From Mycobacterium sp. E3198 (GTDB lineage Bacteria; Actinomycetota; Actinomycetes; Mycobacteriales; Mycobacteriaceae): a DNA stretch of 64,000 nt. Of the stretch, positions 41,925-52,700 are shown one piece after another (position 1 is the stretch's first letter; the number at the start of each line of letters is the position of its first letter). The stretch spans positions 1 through 64,000 of the forward strand of contig NZ_LZIS01000204.1 in the NCBI RefSeq assembly GCF_001667015.1. Reading direction: 5' to 3'. The notes beneath the pieces were generated by a model. That model did no database searches. It was given only the letters and a program-made list of their open reading frames with translations, and had not been told where the DNA came from. Made by a program: the position numbers and the translations under genes.

Positions 41925-43255
41925 CCCAGGCCGGCCAGCAGCAGCGCCTCGGCGATCGCCGCGCGTTCCAGCACGCCCAGGTGCAGGCTCTCGTTGATGC
42001 TGTGCGCCTGCGTGGCGGGGTCTTCGACGCCGGTGACGAGGATCTTCGCCTGCGGGAAGGCGGCGGCGAACTCGGCGATGAACGGGATCGAGCCGCCCAT
42101 ACCCATGTCGATCGGCTCGACGCCCCACGCCTGCCGGAACGCCGCCCGTGCCGCGTCGTACACCTGCCCGGTGGGCTCGATGGCGTACGGCTGGCCGATT
42201 TCGCCGGGCGTGACGGTGACCCGCGCGCCCCAGGGCGCGTGCCGCTGCAGGTGGGCGGTCAGCGCTTCCAGGTGGGCCGCCGCGTCGCCGCCGGGCGCGA
42301 CCCGCATGCTGATCTTGGCCCGCGCCCGCGGGATCAGCGTGTTCGACGCTTTCTCGATGGGCGTGGTGTCGATGCCGATCACCGTGATCGCCGGTTTGGC
42401 CCACAGCCGTTGCGGCACCGTCCCCGAGCCGATCTCGGACACACCGTCGAGCAGCCCGGAGTCGGCCCGCACCCGCTCGGCGGGGTAGTCGGGGTAATTC
42501 AGTGCGGCGGAATCGGTTTCGTGCAGGCCGTCGACCGCCACGTTGCCGTCGTCGTCGTGCAGGCTGGCCAGCAACCGCACCAGCACGGTCAGCGCGTCGG
42601 GAATGACGCCGCCCCACAGGCCCGAGTGCAGCCCGTGGTCGAGCGTGGCGACCTCGACGACGCAGTCGGCCAGGCCGCGCAGCGAAACCGTCAACGCGGG
42701 GGCGTCGGTGCTCCAGTTGTCGGAGTCGGCGATGACGATCACGTCGGCGGCCAGCGCGTCGCGGTGGGCGGCGAGCAACCGGCCCAGCGACGGCGAGCCG
42801 GATTCCTCCTCGCCCTCCACGAAGACCGTGACGCCCACCGGCGGTTTGCCGCCGTGCGCCCGAAAGGCCGCCAAATGCGTTGCGATGCCGGCCTTGTCGT
42901 CGGCGCTGCCGCGGCCGTACAGCCGGCCGTCGCGTTCGGTGGGCTCGAAGGGCGGCGACGCCCACTGGCTGCGGTCGCCCTCGGGCTGCACGTCGTGATG
43001 CGCGTAGAGCAGCACCGTCGGCGCGCCGGGCGGCGCCGGATGGTGTGCGATGACGGCCGGCGCCCCGCCCTCGCTGACGATGCGCACATCGCGAAAACCC
43101 GCCTGCGACAACAGGTCCGCCACCGCCCGCGCGCTGCGGTGCACCTCGTCGCGCCGGGCGGGGTCGGCCCACACCGATTCGATGCGCACCAGGTCCTCGA
43201 GGTCGCGGCGCACCGACGGCAACACCTCGCGCACGCGTTCTGCCAGCGGGCTCAT
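41921..43255 (-). CDS. M20 family metallopeptidase/dipeptidase
   Basis: 444 residues. Zinc-site motifs are LLYAHHDVQPEG, GRGSADDKAGIATHLAAF and VEGEEESGSPS, the HxDVQP / GxxDxKG / EEExGS set of M20 dipeptidases. The dimerisation domain is in the middle and the last metal His is in the QAHSINESLHLG stretch. Likely substrate is a di- or N-acyl peptide. The ATG at 43253-43255 was chosen since ERVREVLPSVRRDLEDLVRI is the conserved start region; upstream in-frame codons are unlikely. Counterpart Rv2522c. Confidence 0.88.
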   Translation of the reverse strand: MSPLAERVREVLPSVRRDLEDLVRIESVWADPARRDEVHRSARAVADLLSQAGFRDVRIVSEGGAPAVIAHHPAPPGAPTVLLYAHHDVQPEGDRSQWASPPFEPTERDGRLYGRGSADDKAGIATHLAAFRAHGGKPPVGVTVFVEGEEESGSPSLGRLLAAHRDALAADVIVIADSDNWSTDAPALTVSLRGLADCVVEVATLDHGLHSGLWGGVIPDALTVLVRLLASLHDDDGNVAVDGLHETDSAALNYPDYPAERVRADSGLLDGVSEIGSGTVPQRLWAKPAITVIGIDTTPIEKASNTLIPRARAKISMRVAPGGDAAAHLEALTAHLQRHAPWGARVTVTPGEIGQPYAIEPTGQVYDAARAAFRQAWGVEPIDMGMGGSIPFIAEFAAAFPQAKILVTGVEDPATQAHSINESLHLGVLERAAIAEALLLAGLG

Positions 43256-43334
43256 GCGCGTCCCGCTATTCCGCGAGCGTGCGCAGAATGCCACTCAGCA
43301 CCGGCGTGTCGTGTACAAACACGCACGCTCGCGG

Positions 43335-43385
43335 TCAAGGGGCCTCCAGGCTCAAGGGGTCTCCAGGCTCAAGGGGTCTCCAGGA
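43335..43385. repeat. Three-copy 17-bp tandem repeat at the 3' end of acpS
   Basis: Unit TCAAGGGGTCTCCAGGC occurs at 43335-43351 (one C/T change), 43352-43368 and 43369-43385 (last base A). The third copy encodes the last acpS codons and its stop. The period is not a multiple of three. Copy number could vary between strains. Confidence 0.85.
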
Positions 43386-43761
43386 TGGCCACCGCGGCCG
43401 CCGTGTCCCCCTCGTGCGTCAGCGACACGTGGATCGTCACGTCCGCCAGGTGCTTGGCGATGTCGCCCGTCAGCCGCACGCGCGGCCGGCCCCACATGTC
43501 GGTGACCACCTCGATGTCGCGGTGGATGTCCTCCGGCAGCACGGGCCGCTGGGCGAACCGGGAGCCCGACCACGCCTTGATCACCGCCTCCTTGGCCGCC
43601 CATCGGGCGGCCAGGTGACGCGCGGCCGACGAGCTCTTGTCGGAGGCGTCGCGGCGCTCACCCGGCGTGAACGTCTCGGCGAAGACGGTTCCCGGCTGGT
43701 CGACCTGTTCGGCGAAATCGGGAATGGAGACGAGATCGATCCCCACTCCGACAATGCCCAT
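43369..43761 (-). CDS. acpS: Holo-[acyl-carrier-protein] synthase
   Basis: 130 residues, equal to Rv2523c. GVGIDLVSIPDF (Asp9) and WAAKEAVIKAWSG (Glu about 58) are the Mg-binding motifs of AcpS. It transfers phosphopantetheine from CoA to the ACP serine of FAS-I and related carriers. It lies 28 nt downstream of fas on the same strand, which agrees with its substrate. The end of the gene sits in the 17-bp repeat array. Confidence 0.95.
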   Translation of the reverse strand: MGIVGVGIDLVSIPDFAEQVDQPGTVFAETFTPGERRDASDKSSSAARHLAARWAAKEAVIKAWSGSRFAQRPVLPEDIHRDIEVVTDMWGRPRVRLTGDIAKHLADVTIHVSLTHEGDTAAAVAILETP

Positions 43762-43789
43762 GGCTGGCCAGGTTATCGGATAGGCCGAG

Positions 43790-46700
43790 TCATCCGACGA
43801 AAGCCTCGTCCTCGCCGAGCCGGGCGGCCGGATTCAGCAGCATCGCCGCCTCCTGGCGCTTCTCCGGCGCCTCATGGTCGAAGCGACGGTCCGGCGGCCG
43901 CTGGTACATCGGCGGCCCACCGGCGATGGCCGAAGCCAGCCTGCGCTGACCGGCCAGCAGGCGGGCATCCGCGCGCCGCTGATAGTCGACGCGCTGATCC
44001 GCGTCCAGCGCGGCGATGAACGCCTGCGGGTGCACCAGCGCCACCAGGCCGGACACGTGCCCGAACCCAAGGCTGGTCAGCATCCCCGCCTTCAGCGGGA
44101 ATTTCTCGCCGAGCCGCATCGTCTCGCGCACCCACACGAAGTGGGCAGAGCCGGCCAGTTCGTCGTCGACGCAGTCCAGGCTGCGGTTGGGCGGGATCAC
44201 CCCGTCGCGCAGCATCTGGCACAGGCCCATCATCTGGAACACCGCCGCGCCGCCCTTGGCGTGCCCGGTGAGGCTCTTCTGGGACACCACGAACAGCGGC
44301 GCGCCCGCGGAGCGGCCCAGCGAGTCCGCCAGCCGCTCGTGCAGCTCGGTCTCGTTGGGATCGTTGGCCAGCGTCGACGTGTCGTGCTTGGAGATCACCG
44401 CGACGTCGTCGGCCCCCACGCCCAGCTTGGCCAGCGCCCGCGCCAGCGGCGAGTCCTTGCCGCCGCGGCCCGCGCCCAGCGCCCCCGGGCCCGGCGCCGG
44501 GATCGAGGTGTGCACACCGTCGCCGAACGACTGCGCGAAGGCCACCACCGCCAGCACCGGCAACCCCATCTTGAGCGCCAGGTCACCGCGCGCCAGCAGG
44601 ATCGTGCCGCCACCCTGCGCCTCGACGAAGCCGAGCCGGCGCCGGTCGTTGGGCCGCGAGAACTTCGAGTCGTGGATGCCCCGGCCCCGCATCATCCCGG
44701 TGTCGGCGGTGGCCGCCATGTCACCGAAGCCGATGATGCCCTCCAGCGTGAGGTCGTCGATGCCGCCGGCGACCACCATTTCGGCCTTGCCGAGCCGGAT
44801 CTTGTCGACGCCCTCCTCGACCGACACCGCGGCGGTCGCGCACGCGGCCACCGGGTGGATCATCGCGCCGTAGCTGCCGATGTAGGACTGAACCACGTGT
44901 GCGGCAACGATATTGGGCAGCACCTCTTGGAAGATGTCGTTCGGCTTGTTACGGCCCAACAGGTTCCCGTGGTACATCGTCTGCATCGACGTGCCACCGC
45001 CCATGCCGGTGCCCATGGTGTTGGCCACCATGCTCGGGTGCACGTAGCGCATCACCTCAGCCGGGCTGAAGCCGGCCGACAGGAACGCGTCGACGGTCGC
45101 CACGATGTTCCACACCGCAAGCCGGTCAATGGAACTCGCCATGTCCGGGCTGATGCCCCACACCGTCGGGTCGAACCCGGTGGGCACCTGGCCGCCGACG
45201 ACCCGCGACAGCTTGGTCTTGCGCGGCACCCGAATCTCGGTGCCGGCCTTGCGGATGACCTGCCAGTCACTGGAATCCGGCAGCGGCCGGATGATCGTGT
45301 GCTCGGGGTCGAACTCGGCGAAGGCGCGCGCGTCGGCCTCCGACGACACCACGAACGCGAAGTCCTTCTCCAAAAACACCGACACCAGCAGCGGGGACGC
45401 GTGATCGGGGTCGATCGCGCCGTCGTCGACGAACTCGCGGATGCCGCAGCGCTCCACCACAGTGTCGTGGTAGCGCTCGACCAGCTCCGACTCGTCGACC
45501 AGATCGCCGGATTGGGTGTCGTACCAACCGGGTTGGGGGTCGTCCTCCCAGCGGATCAGTCCGGTGGTCCACGCCAGCTCGAGGACACCGGCCGCCGAAA
45601 GCTCGTTGTCGACCTCCATCTCGAAGCGGGTGCGCGACGAACCGTACGGGCCGAGCTCGGCGCCGCCGACGATCACCACCAGGTCGGCCGGGTCGAGGTC
45701 GAGGTCGTCCCACTCCGGGGCCGGCGCCGGTTTGAACCCGCGGGGCGGCGACGGCAGCGCCGCGATGGTGCCCTCGGCCGGGCCGTCGTCGTCTGCGGCG
45801 GCCTCGGCCGACATCTTCTCGCGGGCCTTGGCGGCCAGCTCGGCCATGTCCAGCTGGGCGTCACCCAGCCCGCCGGTCAGGTCGGCCTCGATCGGCTTGC
45901 TCGCGGCGGCCACCTTGGATTCCACGTCGCACAGGGCCAGCAGCATGGCGGCCATCTCGTCGGTGGAGTAGGTGGTGACACCCGCCTCCTCGACGGCGTC
46001 GACGATCGCGTCGTTGTGGCCCATCAGCCCGGTGCCGCGGGTCCAGCCGATCAGCGCGTGCGCCAGGCTCACCCGGGCCGCCCACGACGACTCGGCGTGC
46101 CAGCGGCTCACCAGCGCGTCCAGCGCCGACTTGGCCTCGCCGTAGGCGCCGTCGCCCCCGAACATCCCGCGGTTCGGCGAGCCGGGCAGCACCACGTGCA
46201 GGCGCGACGCGATGTCGCGCTCGGCGCCGATCTTCGACAGGCCGCCGATCAGCCGCTGCACGGCCCACAGCAGCACCTTCATTTCCATCTCGGAGCGCGA
46301 GCCGGCCTCCGACAGGTCCCCGACCACGCGGGGCGCGGCGAACGGGAACAGCAGCGTCGGCGTCTGCGCGTCCTTGATGTGAATCGACTGCGGCCCAAGG
46401 CTTTCGGATTGCTCGGTGCCGACCCATTCGACCAGGGCGTCGATGTCGGAGTAGGACGCCATGTTGGCCGCCACCACCCACAGGGCGGCGCCGTAGCGGG
46501 CGTGGTCGCGGTACAGCCTGCGGTAGAACGCCAGCCGCTCGTCGTCGAGCTTCGAGGTGGTGGCGACGACGGTGGCACCGCCGTCGAGCAACCGCGCGAC
46601 GACCGACGAGGCGATCGAGCCCTTCGAAGCGCCTGTCACCACGGCGGTTTCGCCGCTGAAGGGGCCCGGGTTCGGGTTCTCGGCGCCGGCGGCGATCCGC

Positions 46701-49700
46701 CCGTACAGCGACGCGTGGATCTGACGGCCGGCGGCCAGCGCCTTGCCCTGCCACCAGGTGGCCTGGGTGGCGACGACGTGACCGGTGCCCTCGAACCGCT
46801 CGGACAGGCGCGCCCAGTCGGAGTCGATGTCGCCTTCGTCGGTCAGCCACAGCTTGACCAGGTCCTCGCGGGCGCTGGCCCAGCGGTCGTCGAACACGAC
46901 GGCCTTCTTGGCGTCGAACACCGGCGCCACCAAACGTGGCCAGTCCGCGCCCAATTCGGCGGTGACCAGGTCGATGAGCTCGGCATCGGTCGCCGCCGGC
47001 GAGGCGCTGACCGGATTGTCGTGGCCCAACTGGCCCAGGATCAGGCGGGCCGCCGAGGCGAGCACACCGTCGCGGCCGGTGATCTGATCGGTGAACTCGC
47101 CCAGCGCGGCGGCGTCGATGGTCGCGCCGCCGCCACCGCCGGCCGACGGCAGCGCCACCGAGACGCCGCGGCGCGCGGCGACCGCGGCGACCGCGGCGTC
47201 GATGACCTTGTCGACGGATGCGGCGTCGGACAGCGCGCCTTCGTGCAGGTGGCCCATCGCGCCCCCGCGCACGCTGGTGCCCTCGCGGGTGCCCAGCGCG
47301 ACTTCCACGGTGACGTGCTTGGCCCAGCCGTCGCCGAGCTCCCACGCCTTCTTGACCCGCTCGGCGATCGCGGCCGGGCGCTTGCCCGACGGGCCGAGCA
47401 CCGTGCGCAGCTGGTCGTTGATCGCGTCGGAAAGCACTGGGCCGTAAGGCTTGTAGGTCCGGGCCAGTTTGGTGACCTGTGACCGCAGCCCGGCCAGGTC
47501 GGCCTCGGCGGCGCCATCGATGGCACCCAGGTTCAGCTCCGAACCGAGGTCCACCAGCAGCTGGTTGCGCCGCGACGACGCGCCGTCGGTGATGGACTCG
47601 ATGGAGTCGAGTTCCTCGATCTGGTCGATGCGCATCTTGGCCGACAGCGCGATCAGCGCCAGAGTGGCGTCGGCGGCGTCGAACGCGATGTCCTCGGGAC
47701 GTGGAGTACCTGACGGAGCTGCGGCGGGAGCCGGAGCGACGGCTGGTGCGACATCGGACATGGGCGCACCGTCCGACGCGGCACCGTCGGAATCAACGTC
47801 GTCCTCCGGCTCCGGCTCGGGGTCGGTGTCGGTGGCGAACAGCACGGCGACGTCGCGCTCGGCGTTGAGCACTTCCACTGTGCTGTGGGCGTATTCGGGC
47901 AGCTTCAGGGTGTTGGTGGCCAGCCCCGCGACGGTGGGCGACGACTTCACGCCGATCTCGACGAACCGCTCCACGCCCAGCCCGCCGGCGGCCTCCTCGA
48001 TGAACAGCAGGTCCTGGGTTTCGATCCAGCGGACCGGGCTGGCGAACTGCCACGCCAGCAACTCGATGAAGACGGTGCGTGCCATGTCGCTCGGCCGCTC
48101 GCGGCGCCAGGTGTCGTAGTCGGCCAGGATCTCGTCGAGCGGCTCGGCCGGCACCAGATCCCTGATCTCCTGGATGAAGTCGCGGTCCAGCGTGAACGGC
48201 CGCGGCACCAGGTTGGGGATGTAGCGCCCGATGATCAGGTCGGGATCACTGCCGCGCGGCACCAGCCGTTCCAGCGAGCGGCGGAACTCGGCCACGCCCA
48301 CCCGCAGCACCCGCGAGTGGAACGGCACGTCGATGCCCGGTATCAGGATGAACGAGCGGCGCCCGCCGCTGAGTTCGCGGCGGCGCTCCACCTCGGCCTC
48401 CAGGGCCTCCAAACCGCGCACCGTGCCGGCGATCGCGTACTGCGAGCCGCGCAGGTTGTAGTTGACGATCTCAAGAAACTCACCAGTATTCGCCGCAATA
48501 TCGGCCACGAACGCCGGAACCTCGTCGTCGGGCAGGTCGATCTGCGAGGGCCGGATCGCCGCCAACCGGTAGTTGGAGCGGCCCAACTCGTCGCGGGGCA
48601 CGATGTCGTGCATCTTCGAGCCGCGGTGGAAGACCGCCTCCAGCAGCGCCTCGAGTTCGAAGATGCCGGTGACGCAGGCCAGCGCGGTGTACTCACCGAC
48701 CGAGTGGCCACACGCGATGGCACCGTCGACGAAGGCGCCCTGCTCGCGCATCTCGGCGACCTGCGCGGCCGCCACGGTCGCCATCGCCACCTGGGTGAAC
48801 TGCGTCAGGAACAGCACGCCCTCGGGGTGGTTGTAGTGCACACCGCTGGCGATGATGCTGGTCGGATTGTCGCGCACCACGTGCAGCACCGAGAAGCCCA
48901 GCGTGTCGCGGGTGAACTTGTCGGCCGCGTCCCAAATTTTGCGGGCCGCCTTGGACCGGGCCCGGACGTCCATGCCCATGCCCTTGTGCTGAATCCCCTG
49001 GCCGGGGAAGGCGTAGACCGTCTTCGGCGCCGCCAGCCGCGCGGTCGCCGACATGACCAGGTCCGAGCCGACGCGCGCGGCCACCTCCAAAACCTCTGCG
49101 CCCTGGTCGATCCCGACGCGGTCGACCCGGAAGTCGACCTCGTCGCCGGGGCGCACCATGCCCAGGAACCGCGCCGTCCAACCGATCAGCCGGGCGGGCG
49201 GCCGGGCGCGACCGTCGGTGGCGGTCGCGGCGTGCTGCGCGGCGGCCGACAGCCACATGCCGTGCACGATCGGCGATTCCAGGCCGGCCAGCAGCGCGGC
49301 CGCTCGGTCGGTGTGGATCGGGTTGTGGTCGCCGGAGACCACCGCGAACGGGCGCATGTCGACCGGCGCAGCCAGTGTGACGTCGCGGCGGCGGCGACGC
49401 GGGGTGTCGGTGGCGTTCTCCGACACCGCGCCGCCGGCCCGGACCGGATCGGTGAGCTCGGCAGTACCGGTGCGCCCGAGGATCGCGAAACGCTCACCGA
49501 GCGTCGCGATCAACGAGCCCTCGCCGGAGGTGATCGTCACCGACACCGGAACCACGCGGCCCATGTCGGTGTCGACGGCCGCCGAAGCCGTTGCGGCCAC
49601 GGTCAATTGGGCCGGCGCCGTCGGCAGGTTGCCGATCAGGTGGGCGGCGTGATCCAGGTGCACCAGGCTCAGCAGGCCCTCCACCACCGCCACACCAGCG

Positions 49701-52700
49701 TCGGTGACGGCCGAGCCGATCGCCGCGAAAACGGCGGGCCAGCACAGGCCGACCAGCGCGTCGGGCACGGTGGTGAGGCTGGGCGCCAGCGGCTCGCCGA
49801 AGGTGGCGGTGACGCCGGTGTGGTCGGCGACCCGCTCGGGGTCCCAGTCCACCGTCACCGTGGCCGTCCCGTCGGAGACCGGGGGCAGGAACTCCGGGCC
49901 GTCGACCCCCGCGGCGATCGCCAGGACCGCGCGCATGGCGGTGGTGGCGTCCTCGGTGGAGACCACCGGCGTGCCGCCGTCGGCGGTGTTGGCGGGCAGG
50001 CGGAAGGGGATGTCGATCCAGGTGCTCGACAGCGGCACGCTCAGGACGACGTGATCGCCGTCGACCACGAGCTGCGCCCCGGTGGAAGAGTGTGTGGCGC
50101 GGCGGCTTTCGGGGCCTTCAGGGTCTTCGTGCACCAGCCAGTCGGCCGGGTCGGCGATGCGGTGCACGGGGTTGGTGGTGGTGCGCCCGGCCCACTGCAC
50201 GTCCGGCGCGTCGAGCACGATCGCCAGCGGTCCGGTCACGTCCGGGCGGCCCAGCCGGCGCGACGTGACGGCCCGCGGCTGGCCGTTGGAGGACAGCACC
50301 TCGTCGATGGCGGCCTGCTCGAAGCGGTCCAGCAGCTCGCCGACCGGCTCGTCCATCCGGGTGATGCCGGCGACCGCGGCCGTGCCCGGGATGATGCAGA
50401 CCTGGTCGGCGTCGTAGCGGGCGTCGTGGGCCTGCCACAGCGAGTCGCTGCGCCACCAGCGCCGCACATCCTTGTCGATGACCGGCACGAAGTTGACCGG
50501 CTTGCCCAGCGTCTTGCACAGCGTGACGAAGAACGGAACATCGGCCGGGTGCAGCTGCACCGACTCGGCGTCGGGATAGTGCGCGAGCAACGTCGCGATC
50601 GCTTCGTCGGGATTCTCCAGCAGGGCGGCCTCGTCGAACCGGGTCTCGATCGGCCCGAAATCCTTTGCGTGCAAGCGAGCTTCGGCCCGCTGCAGCATCT
50701 GCTGGAAGCGGTCGCGCCACGTGTCGGCGAGCCAGGGGCTGCCCGGCGCGGCGGTGTCGGCGGTCGAATTGCCTTCGCCGATGGCCAGTTCGACGTAGCG
50801 CCGCAACCACTGCAGGTAGGTCATCTCCGCCACGTCGCCGAAGTACGGCTTGGCGGTGGTGGCCATCGCCGCGATGATCTCGTCGCGCCGCTCGGCGACC
50901 GCTTCGGCATCACCGGCGACCTCGTCGAGCAGCCGGCCGCAACGGGAGGCGCTGTTGTCGATCTCGTGGATGTCGGCCCCGAGTTGGCTGCGGCTGGAAG
51001 CCATGCCGCCCTGGGCTTTTCCGGCGCTGATCCACCGGTCGGTGCCGTTGGTTTCGACCAGCATCCGCTTGACCGACGGCGAGGTGGTGGACTCCAGCGT
51101 CGCCATCGCCGCGGTGCCGACCAGGATGCCGTCGATCGGCATCAGCGGGAAGCCGTAGGACTCGGCCCAGCGCCCGGACAGGTACTCGGCGGCCCGCTCG
51201 GGGGTGCCGATGCCGCCGCCGACGCAGACGGTGATGTTGGGACGCGAGCGCAGTTCCGAGTAGGTCGCCAACAGCAGGTCGTCGAGGTCTTCCCACGAGT
51301 GGTGGCCGCCGGCCCGGCCGCCCTCGATGTGCATGATCACCGGCTTGGTCGGCACCTCGGTCGCGATGCGGATGACCGAGCGGATCTGCTCGACGGTGCC
51401 GGGCTTGAACACCACGTGGCTGATGCCGACATCGTTCAGCTCGTCGATCAGCTCGACGGCCTCCTCGAGGTCCGGGATGCCGGCGCTGATCACCAGGCCG
51501 TCGATCGCCGCGCCGGACTGACGCGCCTTCTGCACCAACCGCTTGCCGCCGACCTGGAGCTTCCACAGGTACGGGTCGAGGAACAGCGCATTGAACTGGT
51601 AGGTGCGTCCGGGCTCGAGCAGCGTCGAGAGCTCCTCGATGCGGGCGGCGAAGATTTCCTCGGTGACCTGACCGCCGCCGGCCAGCTCGGCCCAGTGCCC
51701 GGCATTGGCCGCGGCGGCGACGATCTTGGCGTCGACGGTGGTGGGCGTCATGCCCGCGAGCAGGATCGGCGACCGCCCGGTCAGCCGGGTGAACTTCGTC
51801 GAAAGCTTGACCCGGCCGTCGGGCAGCGACACCACGGTCGGGGCGTAGGTCGACCAGGCCCGGGCGACCTCGGGAACGGCGCCGACGGTGAAGAGGTTGC
51901 GCTGACCGCCGCGGGTCGCCGCCGGCACGATGCCGATGCCGAGGCCGCGGATCACCGGCGCGGTCAGCCGGGTCAGGATGTCGCCGGGACCCAGGTCGAG
52001 GATCCAGCGCGCGCCGGCGGAGTGAACGTGCGTGATCTCGTCCACCCAGTCGACGCCGTCGACCAGGATGGCCTCGGTCAGCGTCCGGGCCCGCTCGACG
52101 TCGAGGCCGACCTTCTCGGCCCAGCCGGCGACGAGGTCGATGCCGTCGGCCAGCCGCGGCGTGTGGAAGCCCACCTCCACGCGAACCGGGTCGAAGACCG
52201 GCGCGAAGACGTCGCCGCCCCGGACCTTGTTCTTGCGGTCGGCCTCCTCCTTCTCGGAGATCTGCTGGCAGTACAGCTCGAAGCGCGAGAGCTGCTCGGG
52301 GGTGCCGGTGATCACCACCGACCGCCGGCCGTTGCGGATGGACAGCACCGGGGGCAGCACGGTGCGGACATCCTGCGCGAACTCGTCGAGCAGCCGGCGA
52401 ATCCGCTCCGGGTCGGCGTTGGTCACCGACACCATCGGCGGGCGGTCGCCGAGCACCGAGATCCCGCGCCGGCGGGCCACCAGGGTGCCCGCCGCCCCGA
52501 TGAGCTGCGCCAACGCCAGCAGTTCGACGTCGCGGGCCCCCGCGGCGCGGAACGCCTCGACGGCCAACACGCCCTGCGAGTGCCCGACGACGGCCACCGG
52601 CGGCGTCGCGGCCCAGTCCATGCCCTGCCGGGCCAGGGCGCGCGCGGCGGCGATCTGGGTCAGCAGCACGCCGGGGATGGACACCGCGGCCGACGTGAGG

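Noticed and set aside
43335..43385. Short tandem repeat as a CRISPR array
   Set aside because: Units are contiguous with no spacers and there are no cas genes.
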